The notes beneath the pieces were generated by a model. That model ran no database searches. It was not told where the DNA came from and saw nothing but the letters and a program-made list of their open reading frames with translations. The position numbers and the translations under genes were made by a program. DNA of 56,825 nt from Candidatus Gastranaerophilales bacterium (GTDB taxonomy: Bacteria > Cyanobacteriota > Vampirovibrionia > Gastranaerophilales > UBA9579), in assembly GCA_028689995.1 (NCBI GenBank), contig JAQVCB010000009.1, forward strand, positions 1 to 56,825, in the 5' to 3' direction. This document shows positions 28,638 to 37,868 of the stretch, in pieces. Every line of letters begins with the position of its first letter. The stretch's first letter is position 1.

Positions 28638-29871
28638 TTATCTTCATGGCGTTGAAACTATAGAAGTTGAAAAGGGTTCCAGATCAATAAAAACAGTTAA
28701 AACTTCTGTAATAGGGCTTATAGGAACCGCTCCTGTTCAGGATGTTGATGCTGCTGATATAACTATAAATCAGCCTGTTCTTATTACCAATGAGAAAGAT
28801 GCCCAGAAATATTTTGGAGAACAGAAAGAAGGTTATACAATTCCGCAGGCTCTTGATGCAGTTTTTGATCAGGGAGCCGGAGTTGTTGTCGCAATAAATG
28901 TTTTTGACCCGAATGTACATAAAAATGCAAGCAATCAGCCTGATCCAACAAAAGTCTTATCTTCTGATGTTATAGGTACAGTAAATGCATCCGGAAATAG
29001 AACAGGAATGCAGTCATTAAAAGATTGTTATTCATTATTCGGATTTTTCTCAAAAATTTTGATTGCACCTGTATTTTGCACTCAAAATGCTGTAGCAACT
29101 GAATTAAATGTTCTTGCAGGCCAAACAAGAGCAATTTCACTTGTTGATGCACCAATAGGCACCAAGGTTGCAGATGCAATATCAGGAAGAGGTGCTGGCG
29201 GAGCTATTAACTTTAATTATTCAAGTGATAGGATGATTCTCTGCTATCCTCACTTAAAAGTTTATGACCTCGAAACAGAAACTGAAAGACTGGAACCATA
29301 TTCCCAAAGACTTGCTGGAGTCATTGCTGCTAAGGATATGGAAAAAGGTTATTGGTGGTCTCCATCTAATACCGAGATTAAAGGAATAATTGGTGCTGAG
29401 CGTCAGCTTACAGCTATGATTAATGACCCTGATAGTGAGGTTAATCTTTTAAATGAAGCTGGAATAACAACTATCTTCAATTCATTTGGAACTGGATTTA
29501 GAAGCTGGGGTAATAGATCCTCAGCCTGGCCAACAGTTACTCATCCGAGAAACTTTATAAACATAAGAAGAACGGCAGACGTTCTCCATGAAAGTGTTGA
29601 ATACTCAATGCTTCAATTTATTGATTACCCAATTGATAACGGTCTTATTGATGCAATATGTGAGTCAGTAAACGCATTTATCAGAACACTAATCGGCAGA
29701 GGAGCATTGATTGATGGCAAATGTTCATATAATCCGGCAAAGAATCTGCCTGAAGAAATAGCTCTTGGACACCTTCTTTTTGACGTTGAATTTATGCCAC
29801 CAACGCCAGCTGAGAGAATCACTTTTGAAAGCTTCATCAATATTGAATTATTGAGGAATCTTGGCCAATGA
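28627..29871 (+). CDS. Contractile tail sheath protein
   Basis: KTSVIGLIGTAPVQD, SLVDAPIGT, WWSPSNTEIKGIIG, INDPDSEVNLLNEAGITTIFNSFGTGFRSWGNRSSAW; ATG at 28627 preferred. Confidence 0.93.
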   Translation: MPANYLHGVETIEVEKGSRSIKTVKTSVIGLIGTAPVQDVDAADITINQPVLITNEKDAQKYFGEQKEGYTIPQALDAVFDQGAGVVVAINVFDPNVHKNASNQPDPTKVLSSDVIGTVNASGNRTGMQSLKDCYSLFGFFSKILIAPVFCTQNAVATELNVLAGQTRAISLVDAPIGTKVADAISGRGAGGAINFNYSSDRMILCYPHLKVYDLETETERLEPYSQRLAGVIAAKDMEKGYWWSPSNTEIKGIIGAERQLTAMINDPDSEVNLLNEAGITTIFNSFGTGFRSWGNRSSAWPTVTHPRNFINIRRTADVLHESVEYSMLQFIDYPIDNGLIDAICESVNAFIRTLIGRGALIDGKCSYNPAKNLPEEIALGHLLFDVEFMPPTPAERITFESFINIELLRNLGQ

Positions 29872-30065
29872 GAGTAAAGATCAATAAATTCGGTGGAGTT
29901 GAGGTTTTTACTGATACGAAAGATGTCTGTTTTGTTTGCGGGAATAAAATAGATTGTCCTTTAGTTGAGGCGTTAAGGGCTGAAATTGTAATTCTTCACT
30001 ACGAAGAGATTGATATTCAAAGATGCGGATTGTTTAAAAGGAGCATAAATAATGTCAAAAATTAA
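29868..30065 (+). CDS. Small Cys-rich phage protein
   Basis: CFVCGNKIDCPLVEAL...RCGLFK; coupled to the sheath gene. Confidence 0.5.
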   Translation: MRVKINKFGGVEVFTDTKDVCFVCGNKIDCPLVEALRAEIVILHYEEIDIQRCGLFKRSINNVKN

Positions 30066-30573
30066 GATAAATAGACTCACAAATGCCAATATCTATATGG
30101 ACGGCAATAATCTGCTTGGACGTGCAGAAGAAATTCAACTTCCTCAAATAAAACACAAAATGGCAGATCACAAAGCTCTTGGGATGGTTGGTTCTGCTGA
30201 ATTTTTCGCAGGAATAGACAAACTTGAAAGCAAAATCAAGTGGAATTCACTTTATACAGAAGTTCTCAAAAAAGCTGCTAATCCATTCGTTGCTGTGCAA
30301 ATTCAGGCAAGGGCATCACTTGAAACTTACAATAGTATGGGTAAATTAGCAGAAGTTCCTGCAGTTGCATACCTGTCCGGAACATTTAAAGAGTTTCCGC
30401 TTGGAAATTTAAAACCGGGAGATAATGCCGAATACGAAACAACAATGAGTGTTAATTATGCAAAATTAATTGTCGATGGCGAAGAAATCTTTGAAATAGA
30501 TGTTCTTGAAAATATCTATAAGGTAGAAGGAGTTGATATTCTTACAGTTTATAGAGCTAATATAGGAGGCTAA
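30052..30573 (+). CDS. Phage major tail tube protein (FII/Mu M-like)
   Basis: NANIYMDGNNLLGRAEEIQLPQIKHKMADHKALGMVGSAEFFAGIDKLESKIKWNS. Confidence 0.92.
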   Translation: MSKIKINRLTNANIYMDGNNLLGRAEEIQLPQIKHKMADHKALGMVGSAEFFAGIDKLESKIKWNSLYTEVLKKAANPFVAVQIQARASLETYNSMGKLAEVPAVAYLSGTFKEFPLGNLKPGDNAEYETTMSVNYAKLIVDGEEIFEIDVLENIYKVEGVDILTVYRANIGG

Positions 30574-30809
30574 GATATAGGCTCAACAGTCATTTTATAG
30601 CCAAGAGCTCTTAATATAGCAATTACATCATCAAAATAAAGGTCTGTATCATTTTCCAAAATGTCCTGTAACTGCTCTTTACTCATTCCTGTCTTTTTGA
30701 GAACTACTGGAGTTTTACCATTAATAAGTGTTTTTAAAGAAGTTAAAAACGGAACCATATCATCATTTTCAGCAATCAAATTTAACGCTTTATTTAAATC
30801 TTTAATCAT
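30570..30809 (-). CDS. Orphan HTH antitoxin-like protein antisense to the tail operon
   Basis: MIKDLNKALN...TPVVLKKTGMSKEQLQDILENDTDLYFDDVIAILRALGYKMTV resembles addiction-module XRE antitoxins. Confidence 0.65.
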   Translation of the reverse strand: MIKDLNKALNLIAENDDMVPFLTSLKTLINGKTPVVLKKTGMSKEQLQDILENDTDLYFDDVIAILRALGYKMTVEPIS

Positions 30810-30879
30810 AAAAATACCCAATCCTAAGTAATCATGATTAATTTTAATACTTAATTTCAATAAATAAAAGGAGAGCAAT

Positions 30880-31262
30880 ATGAAAGAACTAACATTACCT
30901 AGCGGAAAGACAGCTAAATTCAAAGACGGCAAAGGTCGAGATTTATTAAACGCACAGAGAAAAGCAAAAACCCCGGATGAAATCCTTTTTGCACTTATTG
31001 CAGAAATAGCTGAAATAGACGGACAGACTGTAATTTATGAAGATCTATTGGAAATGGATCTTGAAGATGTACTTGCTCTTCAGGCGGAAATCTCGGGGAA
31101 GTTTCAGTCATTACAGCCGAATGTATCATCCACCTTGCCAAAACAACCGGCTGGCAGCACAGCGAAATAAAAAAAATGGGACTCACTGAGCTTGAGTTCT
31201 GGGTGAAAGAAGCAATCAAATATAAACAAACTGATTCAGAGGATTTAGAAGAACTATGCTAG
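30880..31262 (+). CDS. Tail assembly chaperone with predicted -1 frameshift extension
   Basis: ORF 30880..31170; the -1 frame is open from GGGGAAG at 31095-31101 and encodes ...CIIHLAKTTGWQHSEIKKMGLTELEFWVKEAIKYKQTDSEDLEELC*. Confidence 0.75.
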
Positions 31263-33706
31263 ACACAATGATGAAAGTATCTTTAACCCTTATGGCCTTT
31301 GACAAGATGTCGAGGGTTATTCGAGATGCTGTCCAAAAGTCTAATGACGAGTTTAATAAGCTCCAAAAGAAAGTTCATCAAACCTCTGAATCAATAGAAA
31401 AGCTCGGCAAAAATATGATGGCATTAGGAGCAGGAATGACTGTTGGAGGTCTTGGCCTTGCTCATACACTTGGTTTAACTGATGCAATTCCGCAGGCACT
31501 TGAAATGGAACATAGAATTAGAGAACTTGGGAATGTCGGACAATTAACAGAACAACAGCTTGCCGGAATGGATAAAAGACTTGGGCAAATTTCTAAATAT
31601 ACCAATCAATTCAGACCAGATATTATCGAAGGTTTGAGTGTTCTTGTAGCTTCAGGTGTTGATCCGACCAAGGCTCTTGATTATATGAATGTCATTGGTA
31701 AAACCGCAACAGCAGAGCAGGCTGCAATTGTTGATATATCAAAGACCGCTTTTTCTGTTACGGATAACTTAAAAGTACCTGTTTCTCAGCTTGGCAAAAC
31801 TATGGATATTCTTGCGCAATCAGGAAAAGAAGGCCGATTTGAACTTAAAGATATGGCAGGAGAATTCCCAGGCTTAACGGCAAGCGCAAGTATGCTTGGA
31901 ATGAAGGGAGTACCTGCTGTTGCTCAATTAGGAGCAGCTCTTCAAATTGCAATGAAAGGTGCTAAAGATGCACCGGAAGCTGCAAACAATTTGCAGAATT
32001 TTATGCAAAAAGTTACCGCCCCACAGACCATACAAAATTTCAGCAAGAAGTTTGGAATAGATTTAAAATCAGAGCTTTTAAAAGCAATCTCTCAAGGCAA
32101 AGACCCAATACTTGAGATGATGCACATTCTTCAAAGGGCAACTGGCGGAGATGTATTCAAGGTTTCAGAAATATTTCAGGATATGCAGGTTTTAAACTTC
32201 ATAAAACCAATGATGAAAAATCTCAAGGAATATGAAGCAATCAAACGATCTGCATTATCAGCTCAGGGTGTTGTTGACAATGATTATCAGAATATGATGA
32301 AAACCACTCTTGAGCAGTGGAATCGACTCAAAATTAATATGATGGAGATTGTTCTTCCAAATCTTGCCGGCCCTCTAAAAAAAGCAAACGAGATACTCGA
32401 AAAAATTAATAGTAATCCTATACTTCAAAAAGGCATATTTGCGGCAATTATTGGACTTACGGGTGGAGGAATTCTTCTCACTATTCTTGGCGGTGCTGTT
32501 TTTGCTGTTGGAAATCTTGTTAATGGTTACGGGAAATTCCTCCAATATGCAAGGGATTTAACTCCAATCTTAAAACAAAACACTATGCAGTTATTGAAGT
32601 TTATGGGATTAAATACGACTTTTCACAATCTTGAAACAGCATCAAAACTAAGAAATGCAGGCAATCCTCTTGGCATAGACTTATCCAAATTCTCGTTTAA
32701 AAGCGGAATATTCGCTGATATAAGAAGAATTGACAATAATTTAAGAGCTGGAATTATCCGTTCATTTAAGGAATTTCCGTCAAATACTGTAAAAGCTACA
32801 GCTTCATTAAAAGACTGGACAATTGCTTCAATTCGAGCAGTTCCATCCAATTTTATGAATGGATTAAGAGGATTAAAGGCAGGCTTTTTAGATTTGCAGG
32901 GTAAAATCAGAGCAGGAATTATCGCATTTCGTGCTTTTTCGCTTACTCTTTTAACTTCTCCTATCGGATGGATAGCTTTAGCAATAGGTGCTGCTGCTTT
33001 TCTTATATATAAATACTGGAAGCCGATAACAGGCTTTTTTAGAGGCGTATTCAAAGGATTAAGAGATGGACTTGCACCTTTGCAGCCTGCGTTTAACTCT
33101 TTAGCCAAAGCATTATCTCCAATCCTTGCTCCATTAAAAGCAGTATGGGAATGGTTTAAAAAACTTATCCAGCCTGTAAATGATACAGGTGGAGCAGCAG
33201 AGAAAATGGGAGTTAAGTTTGGCAAGGTTCTGGCTCAGATAATTCTTAAAATAACTGACTTAATAAAGAAAATGTTCCAGTTAGGAGCAAAGGTTGGTGA
33301 TTTTCTCTCATTTGGAATGCTTTCTAAAACTGGAAAAACACAGCAGGCAATAGGTAAACACGCACAAATTATTAGAGATCACCTTCCACATTCTCCAGCC
33401 AAAATGGGACCTCTCAAAGATCTGCATAAAATAAAACTCATTGAAACAATTGCTGCAACAATAAAACCTGCTCCGTTATTCGCTGCTATGAATAAAGCTC
33501 TTTCATTTAAATCAACGCCGATTTCAATGTCTAGACAGGGAAGCTCCGGTGGTACTATTTCAATTCACTATAATCCGACTATCTCAATCAATGGAGCAAG
33601 CCCGCAGGCTAAAGAAGACTTTGCCCAAATGCTTAAACAGCATTCTTCAGAGATAGAAAAAATTGTTAAAAACGCTCAGTCAAAAAATATGAGGCTCGCT
33701 TACTAA
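31256..33706 (+). CDS. Tail tape measure protein
   Basis: 816 aa, TP901-like core (ASGVDPTKALDYMNVIGKTATAEQA...), central hydrophobic helices, overlaps tail chaperone end. Confidence 0.93.
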   Translation: MLDTMMKVSLTLMAFDKMSRVIRDAVQKSNDEFNKLQKKVHQTSESIEKLGKNMMALGAGMTVGGLGLAHTLGLTDAIPQALEMEHRIRELGNVGQLTEQQLAGMDKRLGQISKYTNQFRPDIIEGLSVLVASGVDPTKALDYMNVIGKTATAEQAAIVDISKTAFSVTDNLKVPVSQLGKTMDILAQSGKEGRFELKDMAGEFPGLTASASMLGMKGVPAVAQLGAALQIAMKGAKDAPEAANNLQNFMQKVTAPQTIQNFSKKFGIDLKSELLKAISQGKDPILEMMHILQRATGGDVFKVSEIFQDMQVLNFIKPMMKNLKEYEAIKRSALSAQGVVDNDYQNMMKTTLEQWNRLKINMMEIVLPNLAGPLKKANEILEKINSNPILQKGIFAAIIGLTGGGILLTILGGAVFAVGNLVNGYGKFLQYARDLTPILKQNTMQLLKFMGLNTTFHNLETASKLRNAGNPLGIDLSKFSFKSGIFADIRRIDNNLRAGIIRSFKEFPSNTVKATASLKDWTIASIRAVPSNFMNGLRGLKAGFLDLQGKIRAGIIAFRAFSLTLLTSPIGWIALAIGAAAFLIYKYWKPITGFFRGVFKGLRDGLAPLQPAFNSLAKALSPILAPLKAVWEWFKKLIQPVNDTGGAAEKMGVKFGKVLAQIILKITDLIKKMFQLGAKVGDFLSFGMLSKTGKTQQAIGKHAQIIRDHLPHSPAKMGPLKDLHKIKLIETIAATIKPAPLFAAMNKALSFKSTPISMSRQGSSGGTISIHYNPTISINGASPQAKEDFAQMLKQHSSEIEKIVKNAQSKNMRLAY

Positions 33707-34194
33707 TGTTCGCTCAACTAGGAACCATAAAATTTGATCTGATTACGTATTTTAATGGACTGGAAGAATCTAAAAAATACAATTTTGCAGAACACGCAAC
33801 TATCGATAAAAAGCCAAAACTTCAATTTATAGGAGATGAACTGGATGAAATATCAATAAACCTTAATTTTCATACGAATTTTTGTAATCCAAAAACAGAA
33901 ATTAAAAAATTAAAAGATACTGCAGCAAAACACGAAGCATTATCCTTTATTCTCGGAAATGGCGATTATCTTGGCAAGTACGTTATTACAGAAATTAGCT
34001 CTACAACAGAGCAATGTGATAAACAGGGAAATCTGATCGCTATAAGAGCAGATATAAAGCTAAAAGAATGGAGCGATGAAAATGTAAAATCTCAGAAAAA
34101 AGCGAAAAAACAAACTATAAAAAAGAAAAAAACCGCATTTAAACAACCAAGCAAAACCGCCAAGACTCCAAAACAAATTGTGAGGCAAGGATGA
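33706..34194 (+). CDS. P2 GpU-like tail terminator/completion protein
   Basis: MFAQLGTIKFDLITYFNGLEESKKYNFAEHATIDKKPKLQFIGDELDEISINLNFH. Confidence 0.88.
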   Translation: MFAQLGTIKFDLITYFNGLEESKKYNFAEHATIDKKPKLQFIGDELDEISINLNFHTNFCNPKTEIKKLKDTAAKHEALSFILGNGDYLGKYVITEISSTTEQCDKQGNLIAIRADIKLKEWSDENVKSQKKAKKQTIKKKKTAFKQPSKTAKTPKQIVRQG

Positions 34195-34406
34195 ATGAAT
34201 ATTACGAATACATTACCAAAGACGGTGACAGGTGGGATCTGATAGCTTACGACTTTTATGGCAACCCGACTCAATACGAACCAATTATTGTTGCAAATCC
34301 AGATATTCCTATAACTCCGATTTTAGCGTCAGGATTAAAACTCAAAATTCCTGCATTACAAGAAAATGATCTTATTACGTTTGAACTACCACCTTGGAAG
34401 TGCTAA
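34191..34406 (+). CDS. P2 GpX-like tail protein (LysM-like)
   Basis: YITKDGDRWDLIAYDFYGNPTQYEPIIVANP. Confidence 0.9.
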   Translation: MNEYYEYITKDGDRWDLIAYDFYGNPTQYEPIIVANPDIPITPILASGLKLKIPALQENDLITFELPPWKC

Positions 34407-34463
34407 CGCACATACATAGGTTAACAATTATAGATAAATGACAAAGTCAGAAGAGTTACGAAA

Positions 34464-35429
34464 ATGATCACAAGTCCAATATGTCAGATAATATATGAAA
34501 AGATAGATATTACAGCGAGCATTGCTCCTTATGTAATAGCTGTAAGTTATACTGACTTTGAACATGGACAAAGTGATGAAATTGAAATTCAGCTAGAAGA
34601 CAGAAGTAATCTCTGGAAAGCTGACTGGTACCCATCTAAAGGTGATAGTTTAAATTTAAATATTGGCTATAAAGGAGAAAAACTCTTAAATTGCGGTAGC
34701 TTTGAGATTGATGAAATAGAGATTGCATCGCCTCCGGACACTATAATACTAAAAGCTCTTGCAGCTAATATTAAAAAGGCTTTAAGACAGAAAAATTCTG
34801 TTGCTTATGAGAATAAAACTTTAAAGCAGATAGCCCAGGAAATTGCGGATAAACATAATTATCAGCTTGTTTGGAATATTCAAGACCTCAAAATAAAAAG
34901 AATTACTCAAAACAAGCAAAAAGACTTAACTTTTCTAAAAAACTTAGCCGAAGAATATGGATATATATTTAAAATTACTGATAATAAGCTTGTTTTCTAT
35001 GAAACAGAAAAATTAAAATCAGCTAATCCAACAATCATATTTAACAGGCAAGATTTAATCTCGTTTAATATCAAGGATAAAACTTCAAATGATTATAAAT
35101 CTTGCAAAGTCTCTTACCATGATCCAAAAACCAAAAAGGTTGTCTCAATTGCTGTTAAAAACGATAAAAGTGTAAAAGGCGATACTTTAAAGATTAATAA
35201 ACGCTGTGAGAATAAAGAACAAGCAATTTTAAAAGCCAAAGCTGCCCTAAGCAATCCTCATGTAGAAGGCACAATTACAGTAACCGGGAATCCAAATCTG
35301 GTTGCAGGAATGAACATCGAGTTAAAAGGACTATATCATCTGAGCGGAAAATATCACGTTACTCAAGTAAAGCATATATTTGACAGGATAAATGGTTATA
35401 AGACTGAGCTGGAGATCGAGCAATGCTGA
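34464..35429 (+). CDS. P2 GpD-like late control/baseplate hub protein
   Basis: ALAANIKKALRQKNSVAYENKTLKQIAQEIADKHNY...FLKNLAEEYGYIFKI. Confidence 0.9.
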   Translation: MITSPICQIIYEKIDITASIAPYVIAVSYTDFEHGQSDEIEIQLEDRSNLWKADWYPSKGDSLNLNIGYKGEKLLNCGSFEIDEIEIASPPDTIILKALAANIKKALRQKNSVAYENKTLKQIAQEIADKHNYQLVWNIQDLKIKRITQNKQKDLTFLKNLAEEYGYIFKITDNKLVFYETEKLKSANPTIIFNRQDLISFNIKDKTSNDYKSCKVSYHDPKTKKVVSIAVKNDKSVKGDTLKINKRCENKEQAILKAKAALSNPHVEGTITVTGNPNLVAGMNIELKGLYHLSGKYHVTQVKHIFDRINGYKTELEIEQC

Positions 35430-35872
35430 AATTTGGAATTGTGATAAATATTGATGAATCTAAAGCGCAGGCAAGAGTTCAGTTCTATGACGAGGATGAG
35501 ATGTCTTCATACTGGCTTTCTGTTTTGCAGTCAAAAACCCTGAAAGATAAATTCTATATTCTTCCTGATACAGGAGAGCATGTAGTTTGTCTTATGGATG
35601 AAAATTCGGAAGAAGGAGTGATTCTTGGAGCAATTTATAGTGAAGCCGATACCTGTCCTATATCTTCAAAAGATAAAATCCTCGCAAAATTTTCAGATGG
35701 CACAAGTATTGAAATAGATAAAAGCCAAGGGAATCTAACAATCAATGTAATAAACTTCAAGCTAAACGGCAAATTCATCTTAAACGGAATAGATTTAGCC
35801 GAATTATTCAACTCTCACAATCATAATGAAACCGATTCAGTAACTCAAACTCCTAATCAGAGGCTCTTATGA
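35423..35872 (+). CDS. P2 GpV-like baseplate spike protein
   Basis: QARVQFYDEDEMSSYWLSVLQ, DTGEHVVCLMDENSEEGVILGAIYSEADTCP. Confidence 0.9.
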   Translation: MLKFGIVINIDESKAQARVQFYDEDEMSSYWLSVLQSKTLKDKFYILPDTGEHVVCLMDENSEEGVILGAIYSEADTCPISSKDKILAKFSDGTSIEIDKSQGNLTINVINFKLNGKFILNGIDLAELFNSHNHNETDSVTQTPNQRLL

Positions 35873-36240
35873 CTTTAATTAATGAAATAAAATCTGTCGA
35901 CTGGCAGCCCAAACTTAATGAAATAGGATCTATTGTTGAGGGAATAGAGGATATTGATCAGTGCATAAGAATAATTCTTATGACTCCAAAAGGATCTGAT
36001 CCTCATAGACCGGATTTTGGTTCAGATATTTTTCTATACCTTGATTATCCGATAAATGAGGCAATACCCAATATAATCAGAGAAGCAATTGATGCTGTAA
36101 ACCTCTGGGAGCAAAGAATTGAAATAACAAATATTCAATCAAGAATTGATGATTCCCAAATAACTCTCTCGATTGAATGGAATATTAAAGACACAAATAT
36201 TGGTTCAAATACGGAGGTGAGTTTGAATGTCGCTTCCTGA
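35869..36240 (+). CDS. P2 GpW/gp25-like baseplate wedge protein
   Basis: DIDQCIRIILMTPKGSDPHRPDFGSDIFLYLD. Confidence 0.9.
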   Translation: MTLINEIKSVDWQPKLNEIGSIVEGIEDIDQCIRIILMTPKGSDPHRPDFGSDIFLYLDYPINEAIPNIIREAIDAVNLWEQRIEITNIQSRIDDSQITLSIEWNIKDTNIGSNTEVSLNVAS

Positions 36241-37333
36241 ACCATCTTTTATTGATCGTGATATAGATAAAATAACTAAGGACTGGATTGCCTTATACGA
36301 ACAGAAAACAGGCAAGGTTCTTCAGCCTGCTCAAATAGAGCGAGTTCTTATTGATGTTGGAGTTTATAGAGAATCCCTTTTAAGAATAGCTATTCAGGAA
36401 GCTGCAAAGCAAAATCTTGTTAATTTCGCTACTTATCCAATGCTCGATTATTTAGGAGAACTTGTTGGAGTAGAAAGACTCCAGCCACAGTATGCAAAGA
36501 CAATTATAAGATTTGCTATGGATGAGGCAGAAATTTATGCCATTGATATTCCTTCTGGATCTCAAATTGAATCAAAAGATGGAAAAGTTATCTTTACCAC
36601 ATTAAATAGTACAACTATTCCTCCTGGACAACTTTATGCAGATGTTCCGGTACAATGCGAGACTGCAGGTGAAATTGGAAATAACTATTTATCAGGTGAA
36701 ATAAATTCTCTCTTATCAAACCTTCCTGATATTAACAGCGTGTCTAATATTTCAGTCACATCAGGCGGAGCCGACGAAGAAGAAAATGATCCTTATAGAG
36801 AAAGAATAAAACAGGCTCCTGAGCAATTTTCCAATGCCGGATCACGTGGTGCTTATGAATATCTGACTAAATCAGCTCATCAGGATATCATTGATGTCGC
36901 TGTAATAAATCCAACTGCCGGAGTCGTAAAGGTTTATCCTCTTACAAAATCAGGGAATCCAACAAGTGAAATTATCAATGCGGTCAGTAATATTTTAGAT
37001 GACGATACAAAACGTCCTTTGACTGATCTTGTCATAGTAGAAAGTCCTCTTAAAATTGATTTTTCAATAACAGCAGATGTGACTATTTTTGACTGGGCGG
37101 ATCAGACTTTGGTTAAAGCTGAAATAGAGCTGAAACTTGATGCATATATATCAGATTTAAAACTTAAGCTCGGCAAAGACATTGTTCCTGCCCAAATAAT
37201 CTCGATTATTCTTGGTGTTTCAGGTGTTTATAACGTGAATCTTGTTAATCCCGCCTATCAAGCTCTTGATGAAAGCGAGTGGGCAAATTGTGTTTCAAGA
37301 ACGGTAAACATTGCAGGAGTGGTAAATGGCTGA
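36227..37333 (+). CDS. P2 GpJ-like baseplate assembly protein
   Basis: VERLQPQYAKTIIRF, ETAGEIGNNYLSGEI, SGGADEEENDPYRERI. Confidence 0.92.
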   Translation: MSLPEPSFIDRDIDKITKDWIALYEQKTGKVLQPAQIERVLIDVGVYRESLLRIAIQEAAKQNLVNFATYPMLDYLGELVGVERLQPQYAKTIIRFAMDEAEIYAIDIPSGSQIESKDGKVIFTTLNSTTIPPGQLYADVPVQCETAGEIGNNYLSGEINSLLSNLPDINSVSNISVTSGGADEEENDPYRERIKQAPEQFSNAGSRGAYEYLTKSAHQDIIDVAVINPTAGVVKVYPLTKSGNPTSEIINAVSNILDDDTKRPLTDLVIVESPLKIDFSITADVTIFDWADQTLVKAEIELKLDAYISDLKLKLGKDIVPAQIISIILGVSGVYNVNLVNPAYQALDESEWANCVSRTVNIAGVVNG

Positions 37334-37868
37334 TACAAGACTTATACCGGATGGAATAAATGACAGCTCAAGTCAGGCTTTTAATGAATTATTTGATCTG
37401 CTTGGCTCAATTGATATTACTCCTTTGCTTGTCTATCTTATTGATAATACTGAGTCATCAGCCTTAATTCATCTTGCAGAGCAGTTTAGTGTCACAGGTT
37501 ATGAGGGCTGGAACTTTGTTTCGACAGATTTCGAAAAAAGAAAACTGGTAAAAGAAGCCATCTTAAATCACAAATACAAAGGGACAAAATATGGAATTAT
37601 TCAGGCTTTAAGATCTATCGGTTTTGAATCTCAAATTAAGGAATGGTTTGAATACTCAGCAGAACCCTATCACTTTAAACTTACTATAATATCTGCTTCT
37701 CAGGATATCGACCTTGTTAATCAGGAGAAAATGAGTCTTTTAATTGAAGAGTATAAAAATGTCAGATCGGTTTTAGATACTGTCGAAATTGATATGCCAG
37801 CTGTTTCAAATACCCCATTTGCAGGTGGTTGCAGTACAGCAGGTATTTATATGGTAATTGGAGGATAA
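37326..37868 (+). CDS. P2 GpI-like tail protein
   Basis: LIPLAEQFSVTGYEGW-type motif (LIHLAEQFSVTGYEGWNF), HKYKGTKYGIIQALRSIGF. Confidence 0.88.
   Translation: MADTRLIPDGINDSSSQAFNELFDLLGSIDITPLLVYLIDNTESSALIHLAEQFSVTGYEGWNFVSTDFEKRKLVKEAILNHKYKGTKYGIIQALRSIGFESQIKEWFEYSAEPYHFKLTIISASQDIDLVNQEKMSLLIEEYKNVRSVLDTVEIDMPAVSNTPFAGGCSTAGIYMVIGG

Noticed and set aside
32623-33225. 200-aa minus-strand ORF
   Set aside because: Antisense shadow of the tape measure gene with no recognisable domain.
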